A stretch of 50,000 nt of DNA from Neocallimastix lanati (nom. inval.) (GCA_016946835.1 JACVTC010000027.1:910001-960000), one strand, 5' to 3'. Positions 31,019 through 46,461 are shown, counted from the stretch's first letter. The notes: generated by a model from the letters alone, not told the origin. Made by a program: numbers and translations.

Positions 31019-31866
31019 GATATTTTATTAAAAAAGTTGATTTTTATGGCTATGATTTTCATTTAATTAATAAAAATCATAATCATCATCATCATAATAA
31101 TAATGATAACAATAATAAATAATAATAATAATAATTAATAATAATAATATGAATAACAATAATAAATTATAATAATAATTAATAATAATGATAATGATAA
31201 TAATAATAAATAATAATTATTATTATTATTTATTATTGTTATTATTATTATTATTAATTATAATTATTATTTATTAATAATAATAAATAACAATAATAAA
31301 TAATAATAATAATATATAATTATAAAAAAAGATTATTTATAATAGTAATAGATAATAAATAAATATATTAAAAATGATAAAAATTAATTAAAAAGTTCTA
31401 TACTTAGAAATAAATGAGGAGCATCAATGGAGGGCTAATTATTAAATTATTGAATAATCATAAGGAAAAAAATATTTGATTGATCTTAATATTTAATAAT
31501 CATATAAAATACAAAAATAATTTTTTTTTTTTGATTTATTTTAAAATTTATCCTATTTAATATCTTATTTTTTATTATTGTTATATTACTCTAATACAAT
31601 TTAATACTCTCTTAACAATCCAAATTTTAAAATTTGATTTTTATTATTATTATATTACTTTAATACAATTTAATTCTCTCTTAACATTTATTATATTATC
31701 CAATTTTTTAAAATTTGAGTTTTATTATTTACAAATTTTTATTTTACATCAATGTATATTACACTCCTAAAGTTTATTATTAACATAACATTATTATATA
31801 TTTAATTTTTTTTATTAGTTTTTTATTATTTTATTTTATTTTATATAAATATTTTAATGTTAATAC

Positions 31867-31908
<42 letters not shown>

Positions 31909-32085
31909 CTAATCTAAAAGATATATAATTAATAGAAACTCTATTTATATATAAATATATATTTATTAATACTGCTAAAATGTTTAACGATTTATTAAAA
32001 TATATAAGATAAAAAATAATAAAAAGAAAAAATTATAATAATTCTTAAAGTGAAATATTAAATTTTTTTTAAAAAAAAAAAGTGG

Positions 32086-32213
32086 TAATATATATTATAC
32101 GTGTGTAATTTGATGTTTGATTGTTTATAGTGTTAAATTATAGATGTGTTAATATATATTATACGTTTGTAAATTTGATGTTTGATTGATTATAGTGTTA
32201 AGTATTATTGTTA
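32086..32213. repeat. Tandem duplication, 64 bp, two copies
   Basis: TAATATATATTATACGT starts at 32086 and 32150, each followed by TTTGATGTTTGATTG and TATAGTGTTAA. Non-coding. Confidence 0.88.
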
Positions 32214-32469
32214 AAATTTATATATCTTTTTGATTATTGAAATATTTCATGGTAAAATCATGTATATTATATTTTGAAAAAATATATCATATTTTCAAAA
32301 ATAATAAATATGAGTTAACATTACAATAGATATAATTATCACTTTTCTTATTAGTATATATATATATATTTTAATAATACAATAACTTTAAATAACAAAT
32401 TATATTATTTTATTAGATTTTGTATCTTTGTTTTTTTCTTTTTCTTTTTTCATTATTCCCTTTTTTTTT

Positions 32470-32510
<41 letters not shown>

Positions 32511-33113
32511 CACAATTGAAAATTTTTAAATTTAAAATAATAGGAAAAAAAAAAAAAAAAAAGGAATATAAATAGTATTAAAGATAAAAATAATTAAAAC
32601 AAATACAAAACTAAATTTTTTTTTTTTTTGCTTTTTTTTGTTTTTAATATTATAACTTTTTTTTTCTTTATGTATTAATTCAAAAACTTCAAGATGTTGA
32701 ATAAAAATTAATATATTGATGAATATATTAATTGCGTAAATGAATATTAAACGAGTAAGCGAAATTAAGATATGATTTATTTTATAAATCAAAAATACTA
32801 AAAAAAAAAAAATGAGGAATTTCATAAATTTTAAAAAAGTGAAAAATTACTTATGGTAAATTATTATATTAATACTAAAAATACTGAGAATCTTTAGTTT
32901 TGTTTTATCGTATTGTTTTGTTTTGCTTTAACGTATTGTTTTGTTATAATATAAATAACTATCTTCTTTTCATAAAAAAATTTATTATACTTTTTAATTT
33001 TTATTTTAATTAAAAATGAATTCACAAAGACTCTTTAATATTTTTATCATTTTAAATTAAAAAGCGAATTCATAAAGACTTTTTAATATTTTTAAATTTT
33101 TAATATTTCAAAT

Positions 33114-34429
33114 TTACTTCTGTTTGAGTTTTTCTAATTCCTCTTCAAGTTCTTTGTTTTTAGCTTCTTGCTTTTCTACTAAAGCTTGTAAATGTTTAAT
33201 ATATTCAACACTCCTTCTTAAAATTATTCCTTTATTTGGCTTTCCAACGGGTCCTTCACCATTATTTGGATTTAATATATGTTCTGGAATTAAAGTAGAT
33301 AATTCATGGATCTTTTCATTAATATTATCACGTCTACGTCTTTCAACAGCATTGTGGGATTCTCTTCTTCTTCTACGTTTTTCATTTAATATTTCCAATC
33401 TATATATTTATTTTATACATACATTTTTATTTTATTAATAAAAAATATTTTAAATAATTGAAAATAATAAAATTATTAATTCATTTTTATTTTAAAAACT
33501 TACTGTTTAGAATTGCCATCAAGTTCTTCTAAGAAATCTAAACTTCCGCTTTTTAATGCAATATCACCAGCATAGCTTCCATAAGAGCTTGGTTGATTGA
33601 AAAATGAGTTACCATTTGTTCCATTAACAGGCATAGACATACTATATAACCCATTACTAATTCCTGGTGCTGCTAAATGACTTGGAACACTGTTCTTAAC
33701 ATTTATAGTTGGTGTAGTACCTGTGAAAGAATTAATTTGTGGAATATTTTCAAAGACCGTTTCTTCACCAATATTATGGTAATGATTGCCTCCAACTATA
33801 TTAACTGGTTGTGATATAACTAATGGAGAAGTACCAAATGGGGAATTAGCCATTGAATTAGTGTTTCTTTGATTAGTAAGTTCCTCAAGACCATCAAATT
33901 CTGGTGATACTTCTAATGGTGATCCTGGGTGTGGAGACATCATATTAAGTGGATCATTTATACTAAAATCAATATCTGTTTGCATGTTTGCAAATGTATC
34001 ATCAACTTCTTGTTTTATATGTGAAACGTTTGAAGAAGGAGTTGGATAAAGTGAACTGTTAAGAGATCTATTATTAAATTAAATATACATTGTTTTATTA
34101 GAACTATTTCTATTATTTCTTTTTATTTTTTATCTATATCTATATACATACCCAGTACTGAAGAAATTTTGAGATGGAATTGCTGTTTTTTGTTGTGGAA
34201 TATTGAATGGCTTTGGAACAGAATGTTGAAGATGATAATTTGTTGGATTAATTAAAACAGATTGTTGTTGACCTTGAATAAATTGACCATTTGCTGTGGC
34301 AGCTAATTGATTTTGTGCAGCCGCTGCTGCTGCCGCTTGCTGATTTTGTTGTAAAAACATTGTTATTTGAGAAGGAACCTTATTGTCTGTTTGAGGGTTC
34401 GTTTGTTGAAATTGCATCTGTTGAAGCAT
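33114..34429 (-). CDS. bHLH-zipper transcription factor (375 aa, three exons)
   Basis: Exons (minus): 34429-34152, 34067-33504 and 33399-33114. Introns of 84 and 104 bp have GTATGT/TAG and GTAAGT/TAG borders, and frames join exactly (STG-SLNSS; NSK-QLEIL). The N-terminal half is Gln-rich with a seven-Ala run and Ser/Asn/Pro-rich stretches, typical of activation regions. The C-terminus holds basic region, helix, long loop, helix and a heptad-like tail (KNKELEEELEKLKQK). Basic-region residues His296, Glu300 and Arg304 in SHNAVERRRR form the H-x3-E-x3-R pattern of group B bHLH proteins, which bind the E-box CACGTG. RRSVEYIKHLQALV is helix 2. It acts in the nucleus, probably as a dimer; target genes are unknown. 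The start could be further upstream if another exon exists, since CAACAG just after the ATG could act as an acceptor. Confidence 0.88.
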
Positions 34430-34834
34430 TAATAAATTTTATTTATTATATCAAAAAATATTAAAAATATATATATAAATAGTCTTAATTTGATTTATTA
34501 GATAATGTATTTAATATTTTTTTTTTAAGATTTAATTCATAAAAATAAAAAAAAAAAGTTATATATAAATAATATTTTTCTTTATTATTAAGTTTTATTA
34601 TTATTTTATAATTTTTAACTTTTTATTGATTTTTACAATTTCTAATATGTTTTTTTAAAGTATATATTTTACTATTTAAATTTCCTTTTACTATATCTGT
34701 TATTCCTTAATATATATATTAATTAAATATTCTATTTTTATTATTAATAATTATCTTTTTTTTTAAATATGCATTTTTAATTCTATTATTTCTTTTTATA
34801 TATTTAAAATATTTTTCTTTAAATATAATATTTA

Positions 34835-34875
34835 AAGTCAAATTTGAAAAATATATATATATTCAAATTTGACTT
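34835..34875. repeat. Perfect hairpin, 14-bp arms
   Basis: AAGTCAAATTTGAA (34835-34848) and TTCAAATTTGACTT (34862-34875) are exact reverse complements around an AT-only 13-nt loop. It lies about 400 bp upstream of the bHLH start codon. Confidence 0.85.
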
Positions 34876-36557
34876 ATATTATTTCCATTCACTATTAATA
34901 TATATTTTATTGTTAAATTTATTATTTGATTATTATATATTTTTATTCTTTAATATAATATTTTTGATTATTATATTTCTATTTTAAAATATATTTATGT
35001 GTTATTATTTAAATATTTCTTCTATTAATATATATACATTTACTATATTTTTATAAATTATTCTCTTTTGAAATATTCTTATTACTATTTCATTTTATAT
35101 ATTTTATTTTATTGATTACTGAAAATAATACACTAATTTCATTTTATATTTTTTATTAAATTGATTAATGAAAATGATATACAAAATTCATTAATAATAT
35201 TATTTACTTTTAATGTAGTTGTATTTAATTTTAATTTTTTCCTTATTCTTTTATTAAAAGGTTTTTATTAATTTTAATTTTTTTTTTCTTATTTTTTTTA
35301 TTATTAAGTTTTTTATTAAAAGTCAATCAATCAATCGTATATTTTATAAAAAAAAAAATTATTGTCTATGATTAAAAGTTATATTAAAATTTAATAAATA
35401 TTTCTTGATAATTACTATAATAGTTTTTCTTTTAAGTGTTTTTATTTAATTTATTCCTTTTTTATACTCTTTTCTTATTTTTAAGAAATATAATCTTGAT
35501 TCTTTTGATAAAATAAAAATTATAAAAAGATTTGAATAATTTATTTATTTTTAATATTATTTTTACAAAGAATACAAAAACAAAATATTTAAAATTAGAT
35601 TTTATGAAAAATAAAAAGAAAAATATATTTTGTAAAAAAAATGGATTAAGAGATATTAATAATAATAAAAAAATTTTGATAAATGTAAATATAAATAATA
35701 TATGGTCTATAAATATTATAACGTATATATTTAAATTTTTATAATATATTCTAATACGTTATAAAATAAAGTTTTTAATAGAAATATAAAGATTAAAAAG
35801 TTACAATATATTTAATATAAATTTATTAAAAATTGGTATAATTGATAAACTATATTTAATATACAAAATAAATATAAATAAATAAAAATAATAGTAGATA
35901 TATATTATTTTATATTGGCTTAATTGTTTTATTAATATAAATTATTTATTATTATATATAATTATACTATAAAATTTTACATTTTAAAAATTAATTAATA
36001 ATATATTATTAATATATTATTAATAGTTTATTAATAATTTATTAAATAGATTTACTAGTAATTTATTTTAAACTTAATACTATATTTATTTGTTAAATAT
36101 ATTGTAAACAAATTAAAATATAAAATTTTAATAGAAAATATATTAAATGTATATATTAGATTTAATAAATCTAATATTAAAATATAAAAATAATATATAA
36201 AACAAGTATATTCTTAATTTAAACATATTTTTCAAGAAAAAAAGAAAAAACTTTAAAAAAAAATATATTTAATTTAATATGTCTATAAAAGAAGTAATAT
36301 ATTATTATTTATTTAAATTATAATTGTAAATATATTTAAATTTTATATTTAAATATAAACAATAACAATATTAAAAAATTATTTTTATATTTAAATATAA
36401 ACAATATTAAAAAAAAATAATAATCTTCTTCTACTTTTATTTCTTCTTCAACAAAAAGTTATTTAGTAGTATAAATAATAATAAATTGAAGATTATATTT
36501 AAATTAATAATATAAAATAAAATTATTATAATCAATAATTAATAAATAATACAATTA

Positions 36558-36690
36558 ATAATAAATAGTAGTATTATTAATAAATAGTAGTATTATTAAT
36601 AAATAGTAGTATTATTAATAAATAGTAGTATTATTAATAAATAGTAGTATTATTAATAAATAGTAGTATTATTAATAAATAGTAGTATTA
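36558..36690. repeat. 19-bp tandem repeat, seven copies
   Basis: Unit TAATAAATAGTAGTATTAT, with AGTAGTATT starting at 36567, 36586, 36605, 36624, 36643, 36662 and 36681, a perfect 19-bp period. Copies are identical, so it is probably length-variable between isolates. Confidence 0.96.
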
Positions 36691-37860
36691 TGTATTATTA
36701 ATAATAATTAATACAATTAATGAATAATACTATAAGTATTATTCGTTATTGGTAGTTATAATAACTAATAATAAAATAACAAAAAATGTTAATAATAAAA
36801 AATTAATATTTTTTTCTATATTATGTATGTTACATTTAAATTTACAATATTGATTTTTAAATATATTAATAGATATTATTTTTTTTAAAAATTTTTTTAC
36901 TATTAAATCATGATAATGAAATAATACAAATGGTATATATTGTATATATTGCATATATAATGAATCTTTAAAGGCATTTCATAAAAATTATGTAATATTT
37001 ATATCTTTTATTAATAATATTAATTACTTTAATAATTCATACTAAATAAAAAAAATACCTTTGATGAATAATGCTAATTACATTAATAATTAATATTAAA
37101 TAAATTTTTTTTTTTTAAAAAAAATAGTTCATATTTCAGTATTTATTATATTATGGCATTAATTGATTTTAAAATTTGAATGAGTAATTTTTTTTAAAAA
37201 AAAAAAAAAATTAAATTTGTATATTATTAATATGAATATATATATATATATTTTATATATTTTAAATTTGTGAGTTAACCTATTGAAACTTTGTTATTTT
37301 TAGTAATTTTTAATAAATGAGTTTAAAAATGAAAAAAGTCATACTTTAATTAATGGAAATTTTATTTATTGGTTTAAATATGAAAAAAAATGAAAAAAAA
37401 AAAAAAAAAGAAAAAAGAAAAAAAAAAGAAAAAAAAAAGAAAGAAAAAAATTAATTTCAAAAAATGATATTTTATAATTATTATTAATTAAAATTATCTT
37501 ATAGAATTAGAATTATCTTAAATTTAACTTTTATCATATTTATAGAAAATGTAGAACTTTTGGAATTGTAAAATTATTAATTCTTATAAATAGATAATAT
37601 AAAAATTTAAAAAAGATTATTATTTAATATATCCATTATATATAAATTTTTAGAAATTACTTGAATATTTGATATTTCGATATTTACAATAAATAATATA
37701 TGATATATTTAAAGCCTAATAAAATAATTGAATTAAATATCTAATACTATTTCTGGTCACTATAATATAATAGATAATAGATTCTTTATTACTATTAATA
37801 TTTAATATCGTTTTAATAATGAACATTTATATAACCTAATGAAATATATATATATATATA

Positions 37861-37906
<46 letters not shown>

Positions 37907-39670
37907 ACTTATTGTAAATATATTTTGATATAAAAATATATATATATATATTTTTTTTTTAAAATTTGAGACCTTTTTTATTAAAAAAAAAAAAAAATTA
38001 AATATAGTTTTTAAAAATCAAAATATTAATTAAAAAAAAATAATTAAATTAAAAATAAAAGTAGTAATTTAAAATCATATTAATTTCTTTTTTAATTAAA
38101 TAATCAATACATCAAATGTTAAAAATTTATATAATAATTCATAATTCATTTTCTAATTAATATTTATATTATAATTCATATTGTAATTAAACAAAGTTTC
38201 AGATAATATAAAATTTTAAAAATTTTGTTTTATTCAGAAATAAAAAAATATATTAAAGGTAATAGAGTGAAATTAATAAAATGTGTTTAATACATATTTA
38301 TTAAAAAATTATTATGCTTTGATTAAAAATATTAAATAAAAATATAATTTTATTTTAAAGTCTAATATAAATAATATTTGATTTTTAAATCTAATAAAGT
38401 TTTGTTATATTCAAATAATAGTATAATATTCATTTTTATATTATTTCATTATATTAATTATATAAAAGGAAATAAAATAATATTTCATCATAAAAAAAAT
38501 AAAAATAATACTTCATTTTATATCAATATTTAAATTAAATAAATCATATGAATCAAAAATTTATATTAATAGATTAATAAACTATTAATGAATTTCTTTT
38601 TTTATAAATATAAATGGACTTAATTTATAATCACATTACCCTTAATCATATATATATTACTTTTTAACATTTGAATTAAATAATAAAAGGTATTTCATGA
38701 TATTATATAGTATTAATCATAGTGTTATAATGATATATATACATATTTAATATAATTTAAAATTCGTATTTTTAATATTAATATTTCAACCATTTTTAAT
38801 ATATATAACATTTATAAATTAATACAATTGTCTCTTTTTCTTTTTTTGTTTTTTTGACATATAATCAAACAAATTTATTGTAAATGTCACTATTCTATTA
38901 AAAAGTCAATAAGGAATAAGGAAAACTAAGATTCAAAATGAAAATTTAAACTAATTTAAAAATATTTATTAATAACCTAAAGTTTATAAAATATTTTTAA
39001 AAATTTACCTTAAAATAAAAAATTTTTAATTATTAATAATAATGAAAAAAAATTCTAATAGTAAGATATATATAAAATATAAACTAAAGACGATAATAAT
39101 ACAAATAATAAAGTTGATAACGTGGATAAAAATTCAATAAAATTATAAAGTATAAAGTATAAAGATAAAAAATAATAATAATAATAATTAATCTATTTAT
39201 TTTTATATATGAGAATTATTTTTTAACTTTACCAAAATAAGTTATTACCTTGAAATAATTCATATTTACATTAAATATAAAAGATAGTGCTTTAAGTATT
39301 TTTTTTTCGTATTATTTTTTAATTATTAATGAATATTATGGTCCTTGTTAAAAAAAATGTTAAAAGAAAAATATAATTAAAGTTTAAGTAATATAGAATA
39401 ATTATTATTACATCATCTTATAATTTATCTTAATTTTATTTTATTGATGTAGATTTATTATTTTAAGAAAAGTAAAAATATATATTGAATAATGATATAA
39501 TTAAATTTTAATAATTAATAAATATATATTCAAATAAAAAAATATGATTTTATCTACATGTATAGATGATATTATAAAAAGGATTAAATAATAATGTTTA
39601 AAATAATATAAATTCAAACAAAATACTTTTTTTATAATAGGTAATTGTAGTTATTAATAAAATTAATTTA

Positions 39671-40030
39671 AAAAAGTATAAGAAATATGCATATATTTTA
39701 TTTTCCTCATAATTTAATATTAATCATTCAATAGAAATCAATATCTATTTCAAAATTATATATGTTTTTTTGTGTAATAATATATGTAATAAGGAATATA
39801 TTAAAAATATGATTTATTTTTTTTTTTTATTTTATAATATTAATTAAAAAAAGTATAATATAAGAAATATGCATATATTTTATTTTTCTCATAATTTAAT
39901 ATTAATCATTAATCATTCAATAGAAATATCTATTTCAAAATTATAAATGTTTTATGTGTAATAATATATGTAATAAGGAATATATTAAAAATATGATTTA
40001 TTTTTTTTTTTATTTTAAAATATTTTTTAT
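39671..40030. repeat. Tandem duplication, about 182 bp, two copies
   Basis: AGAAATATGCATATATTTTA begins at 39681 and recurs at 39863. Both copies run through ATTTAATATTAATCATT, ATCTATTTCAAAATTATA, GTAATAAGGAATATATTAAA and ATATGATTTATTTTTT. Non-coding. Confidence 0.92.
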
Positions 40031-41328
40031 ATGTAACTTTTACTTTATATTAAAAATTCATAATAAAAAAAATTAAAAAAGTAATAAATTAATTAATTAA
40101 TTAATTAAATTAATAAATACCGTTTATAGTATATAATTTAATTAAAAAATTTTTATAGAATGTATGATCTTCCATATAAATAAAGTATGAGGTAAAAATT
40201 TTAAATAAATAAACTATAAATAATGGTTGTTTATTTAAAGTATAAATAATTAATAATAACAACCACAACAACAACAACAATAATAATTAATAACAACAAC
40301 AATAATAATAATTAATAACAATAACAACAATAATAATTAATAACAACAATAATAATTAATAACAACAAGAATCTTAAATATGAATATGATCAGGAGCATA
40401 TATAAGTTTCACCAATTTCTAAAATTATACTTTTGATAAAACTTTATAATTTTTTTTTCTTAGCTACTATTTCTAATATTTATATTCTAAGTAAATATCT
40501 TATACTAAATTAAAAATAATAGGCTTATTTAACCTAAAATTTGTCATTGTATTTTGGAAACTAATAAAAAAAATTTCATGAATTGAATTTAAAATATATA
40601 TTGGAAAACCAATAATTTCACACTTCATAAAATTTTTAATAATTAATTATATTGTTTATTTCCAATGTTTATCTAACCTTTTTTTCCTTTTTGAACTTTT
40701 GGCTTTTATTTTTTATTTTTAATTAGAATTATTTAAATTTTATAATATTATTATTATGTTATAATAATTAAAAATAATAACAAAAAATCATAATTAAGAT
40801 AAAAATATAATTATAAACTTCTTTTTTTTTTGATAATATTTTTTCTTATTTGAAAATAAAAAACTAGGTATCCATATACATATATATTTAGGTAAAAAGG
40901 ATAACAAAAATTTAAGTAAATTTATATGTGTTATAGTAAAAATCAAGTTAAGTTATTCAAAATAAGTAAATGATCATTAAACTATAAATAAAATTATTAA
41001 TAAATTCAAAATATGATTGATTTAATTCATAATCATTTTTATAGTTCATAAAAAAATTTTTTTTATAATTGAATATTGTAATTTTAATCATTATTAAACT
41101 TTTTTCTATGTATGTATTAAATGGTTGAAAAGATATTTAAGTGATTATCCTTTATTTTTATTATTATTATTAATTTAATAATGTATTCCAATAATTTATG
41201 CAATCATGAATGTACTTAAATTATATTGTAATATACCGTTGATACAAAGTTTATTATATCTTAATATAAATTTTATTTATCAATAACAAACAAAAAAGTT
41301 TATCATAATAAAAGATTTTTATTTTAAT

Positions 41329-41379
<51 letters not shown>

Positions 41380-41875
41380 CAAAAATCTTTTTTTAAAATA
41401 ATTATATTTCATTTATATATAACTGTATATTAAAACTTAATATTTTTTTTAATAAAAAAAATAAAAATTTATTGGTCAAGATATAAATTTATAAATTTAT
41501 TTTTTTAATTATTATTTATATATTTATTAATTCATTTTATTTTATTATAAACATTTGAAATGATTTTAAATGAAATTTCAATTTTGAAGTAAAAATTAGA
41601 AATCAATTTCAAATTTAATATCGTATATTATATATATATTTTTTTTATAAATACATTAACTGTAATAAAAAAAATAATAAATTAATATATAAAATCAATT
41701 TATAATTATACCTTCAATTATTTTTTTCATTTTCATTTTCATTTTATTTTTTATTATACTTTTATAAAAAAAGTTGATATATATATATATATATATATAT
41801 GCAATCTTTTCCTTTATATATTATTATTATTATTATTATTTAAATAAATATTAAATAAATAAAACATTATTTGAA

Positions 41876-43396
41876 ATGTCGGATTCATTTAAATATAATC
41901 CATATTATGATAAAAAGTATAGAAATAGGGATAATGATTCCGAAGATTGGTCCTACAATATTGATGGAACCATTAAATATAATGACAAGTCCAATGATAT
42001 TGATAAATTAAATAAAGTAAAAATTATAAAAACTCTAATAATAAGTATTTTATTTCTGTTACTTATTTTTTTTTTTTTTTAATAAAAATAAAAAAATAAT
42101 CATTAAATATTCATGTTATATAATAAAATATAAAGTAGTAATTATAATTCTATATTGTGTTTTTTATTAATATGTAATTTTTATATTTTAGTGTAAAGTA
42201 GTATTAACATTTTATATATGAATAATATTATTTTAATGGATATACTTTTTTTTTCCTCTTTATGATACGTTTATATACTCTTATTAATAATATTAATAAT
42301 CTTTTAAAAATAATGATATATTATTGTTTCAAAAAAAGGACGAAATTATTCAAATTGCAAAAAATAATTTACATAATATTAATGAAGAAAGAAATGAACG
42401 AAAGAGGAAAGAATCGAATGAGTTAAAATTAGAAACAAATGATTCAATAAAAAAATATAAACATAGTCATAGCCATAGCAGAAATCAAAGTCGTGATCAT
42501 GATAAAGACCATTTTCGTGAGAGTAGTCATAGACATCATTCTTACAGTGAAAATAAAGATTATGAAAAAAAATATATTTGGAGTCGAAGTGTTGATGAGG
42601 TTTTCTTCAGTAAAAAAGGACAATCAAAAATTCTTATTGGAACGGAGGAATATTATGATTTTAAAGGTTATTTATTTATAAAATTTTATTTCAACGTGAA
42701 TTTAATAATTTTTTATTTAATAATTATTAGAGATTCAAAAAAATAATTAATTGTTAATTATTATTATCATATATATTATCACTATTTTTATTTATTTATT
42801 TATTTATTTTTTTAAAAATATAATATATATATATATATATATTATTACAATTAAAAGATTTTTATAAAAAATATAATGAATTAAGATTGAAGAAATTGAA
42901 ATCCGAAAATAAACTTCAACATTTTAATTCCAGAGATGAAAGAGAAAAAGATGAACATAAAAATATTAAAATTGCATTAAATTTATTTGCAGATTTTAAA
43001 GAGAAAAAATTGAAAAATATTAAAGAGAAAATTAAAAAAGTTAGAGATAGTTTACCTATTAAAGCCTATGAAGAAGAAATAGTAGATGCAGTTAAAAAAA
43101 ATAAAGTAATATTAATTGCAGGGGATACTGGTTGTGGTAAATCAACACAAGTTGTTCAATATTTATTGGAATCAGGATATAATAAAATAGCGTGTACTCA
43201 ACCAAGAAGAATTGCCTGTTCTTCACTTGCTAGGTAATATACATAGTTAAATTTATTTTATTTTATTCAAATAAATATAATTTTTGTGCTTTTTGATAAC
43301 CATAGTATTTTTATTTTTATTAAATTAATATTTTTATATTAAGTTAATTCATTATTAATACATATATATATATATATATATTATTATTATTATTAA

Positions 43397-43475
<79 letters not shown>

Positions 43476-43760
43476 AAAAGACGTGTTACCTATGAAACTC
43501 AAAATATCTATGGATCTGAAATAGCATATCAAGTTAGATTTGATTCTAGTACAAAATCTTCAAGAACTAAAGTATTATTTTTAACTGAGGTAATATATGG
43601 ATAAAAAAATAAATAGTAATGGTATAATTTGTAATTAAATTTAACATTATTAGTGAATATTCATTTGACTGTATATATTTTAATTAATTAACACGAGTAA
43701 TATAACCAATATAAAATAATTTATATATGATTAATAATAATAATATTATTATTATTATAA

Positions 43761-43796
<36 letters not shown>

Positions 43797-43856
43797 ATTA
43801 TTTATTATTATTATTATTATTATTATAATTATTTATTATTATTATTATTATTATAA

Positions 43857-43895
<39 letters not shown>

Positions 43896-43896
43896 A

Positions 43897-43941
<45 letters not shown>

Positions 43942-44402
43942 CATAGGGTGTTTTGATCAGACAATTTTCAAGGTTACTATTATTAAATATTAAATAAATA
44001 AATTAATAATAATAAATTCATATTCACATACAAAATTCTTTTATTAAAAAATTTTAATTTAATTATATATATATAAAAGTGACCCATTACTATCAAATTA
44101 TGATGTTATAATTATTGATGAAATTCATGAAAGACACGTAACAGGTGATTTTCTTTTAGAAATGTTGAAGCAAGTCATTCGTCGTCGTGAAGATATACGA
44201 TTAATTTTAATGAGTGCTACAATCAATATTGAATTATTTTCAAATTATTTTAATGCTCCAACAATAAAAGTACCAGGTAAAGTGTATCCTGTAAGAGTGG
44301 AATATATGCCAATAGCAGAGGAAGATAGAATTTTTTCAGGAGATAAATTAAAAGAATTACGTGAAAATAATAAGATTATGGTACCATTAATATTTATAAA
44401 AT

Positions 44403-44434
<32 letters not shown>

Positions 44435-44562
44435 AATTACATTACTACAAAATTATTAAAATATATTTTTTTAATCAATATTTTTTACAAGTCCATTCCT
44501 GCAAAGCCAGTAAAATTAAAACCAGGTTTGTTGTAATTTATAATATTTCTTTTAACAATTGT

Positions 44563-44598
<36 letters not shown>

Positions 44599-46429
44599 CT
44601 TTTTTTTTTTTTTTTATAAAAAAATTGTTATAAATTCATTCATTAAAAAAAAATTAATATATTTGAGTTTAACAATGCATTAATAAAATAGTATATATAT
44701 ATATATATATAAACAGATCCATATTTAAAAATTATGGAAAGAATAGATCAAAGTATTCCATCAAATGAAAGAGGAGATTTATTAATTTTTCAGAGTGGTA
44801 TTAATGAAATTTCTAAATTAGCAGAAGAATTAAAATTATATGCTAATTATACCAAGTAATATTATTATTATTGTAAATATTATGATTACATTAAATAAAA
44901 AATTTTATATTAATTTTATTACTTTTAAATATATATATAATTAATATATAAGGAAATGGATTATTTTGCAATTACATTCTACATTATCAGCAGAAGAGCA
45001 GGATAAAGTATTTGCTGTTGCACCTGAAGGTAAAATAAATCGTTAATTTAATTTAAATAAAATAGTTTAGATATTAAAACTAAAAACTAAAAACTAAAAA
45101 CTAAAAACCAAAAACCAAAAAAATAAAAATAAAAATAAAAATTGAAATTGACAAAATTTTCAACTTAATTTTATTTAATATAATTTTCATTTATTAATTT
45201 ATTTATTTGATTTAATAATTATATACAATATAATACAATAAAATAAAATAAAATATAATATAATTTAATAAAAAAAAAAAAATAAAAATAAAAAATAAAA
45301 AAAAATAAATAAATAATTAGGTGTAAGGAAATGTATTATCTCTACAAATATAGCAGAAACTAGTGTTACTATTGATGGAATTCGTTTTATTATTGATTCA
45401 GGAAAAGTTAAAGAAATGGGTTATGATATAGAATGTGGTGTATCTAAACTTTCTGAATACTGGATTAGTAAGGCAAGTGCTATGCAAAGAATGGGTAGAG
45501 CTGGCCGTACAGGACCAGGAGAGGTAATTTCATCATAAAAATTTTTAAAAATTTTTTTATTAGATCATAATTATTATTATTATTTTTATTGTAGTTAATT
45601 GTTACCATTAAATATAAATATATATATATATATATTTGTATTAACGTTTAATTAATTAATTATAATTATTAATCACAATTTAATTATAAATTATTTATTT
45701 TAAAAAAAAAAAAAAAATTTAAATAATACATATTATATATATATATTAAAAAGTGTTTTAGATTTTATTCAGAAAATGAATTTGAGAATTTGAATGATTT
45801 TGCAATTCCCGAAATTAAAAGAATACCTTTAGAAAGCATTATTCTTCAGGTAATGATACAAAAAAAAAAAAAAAAAAAAATTATAATACAAATTATTTAT
45901 ATATTATTAAATTTAAATAATAAATATTAAATATATTTTTTTTTATTTGATGCATGAATTTATTATATATTGTACTTTAAGATTTGTGCTTTTAATTTAG
46001 GAAATCCAAGAGATTTTGATTTTATTGAGGTATAAATAATAATTTAAAAAATTATATGTAAATATTTAAATATTTTTTTTTTTATTTCATTTATATTTAA
46101 TAAAAGATCATTTAATTAATTATTAATTATTTTTAATTTTTATTTATATATAATCTTTATATATATTATTATTTTTTAAATAGAAACCCCCAATAGAAAA
46201 TATAATTCATTCTATTAATCATTTAAAAAATATTAATGCTCTTGATCATTTAGAAAGATTAACACCATTAGGTAAAATGCTATCTAATATGCCTATTGAT
46301 GTTTCTCTTGGTAAAATGCTAATTATGGCCATGTTTATGGGATTTGTAATAATTTAAATATTTTATATATTAAAGATTTTATTCTATTAAATATTATTTA
46401 CTTATTTATTTACTTTTTATATTTTTTTA

Positions 46430-46461
<32 letters not shown>

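Larger units (their letters stand above)
30183..33113. other. Intergenic region, hairpins and AAT repeats
   Basis: No gene seen. It holds a 31-nt T run near 30567, three copies of a 43-bp TATATTTTAATGTATATTTA-containing repeat at about 30673-30780, the palindrome at 30940-31018, AAT/TTA trinucleotide tracts (31080-31330), T runs (about 31870-31904, 32462-32480) and a 64-bp duplication at 32086-32213. Short open frames across these tracts are low-complexity. Confidence 0.6.
34450..41875. other. 7.4-kb gene-free AT-rich spacer between divergent genes
   Basis: It separates the bHLH gene (minus) from the helicase gene (plus). I see no coding sequence above random expectation. Contents are a hairpin at 34835-34875, a 19-bp tandem repeat at 36558-36690, a purine-rich tract (37380-37450, A/G only), long A run at about 37867-37903, a 182-bp duplication at 39671-40020, AAC/AAT/AATT repeats at 40255-40375, and a ~46-nt T run at about 41330-41375. 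Both genes' promoters must lie within it. Confidence 0.65.

Noticed and set aside
35532-36954. Small frames in the spacer (70 residues plus at 35532, 71 residues minus at 36739)
   Set aside because: Asn/Ile/Lys- or Phe/Ile-rich sequence as expected by chance in AT-rich DNA, with no domain, no paralogue and no coding-like composition.
45060-45125. Telomere-like heptamer repeats
   Set aside because: The unit AAAAACT/AAAAACC is not a known telomeric unit, is short and lies inside an intron of the helicase gene.
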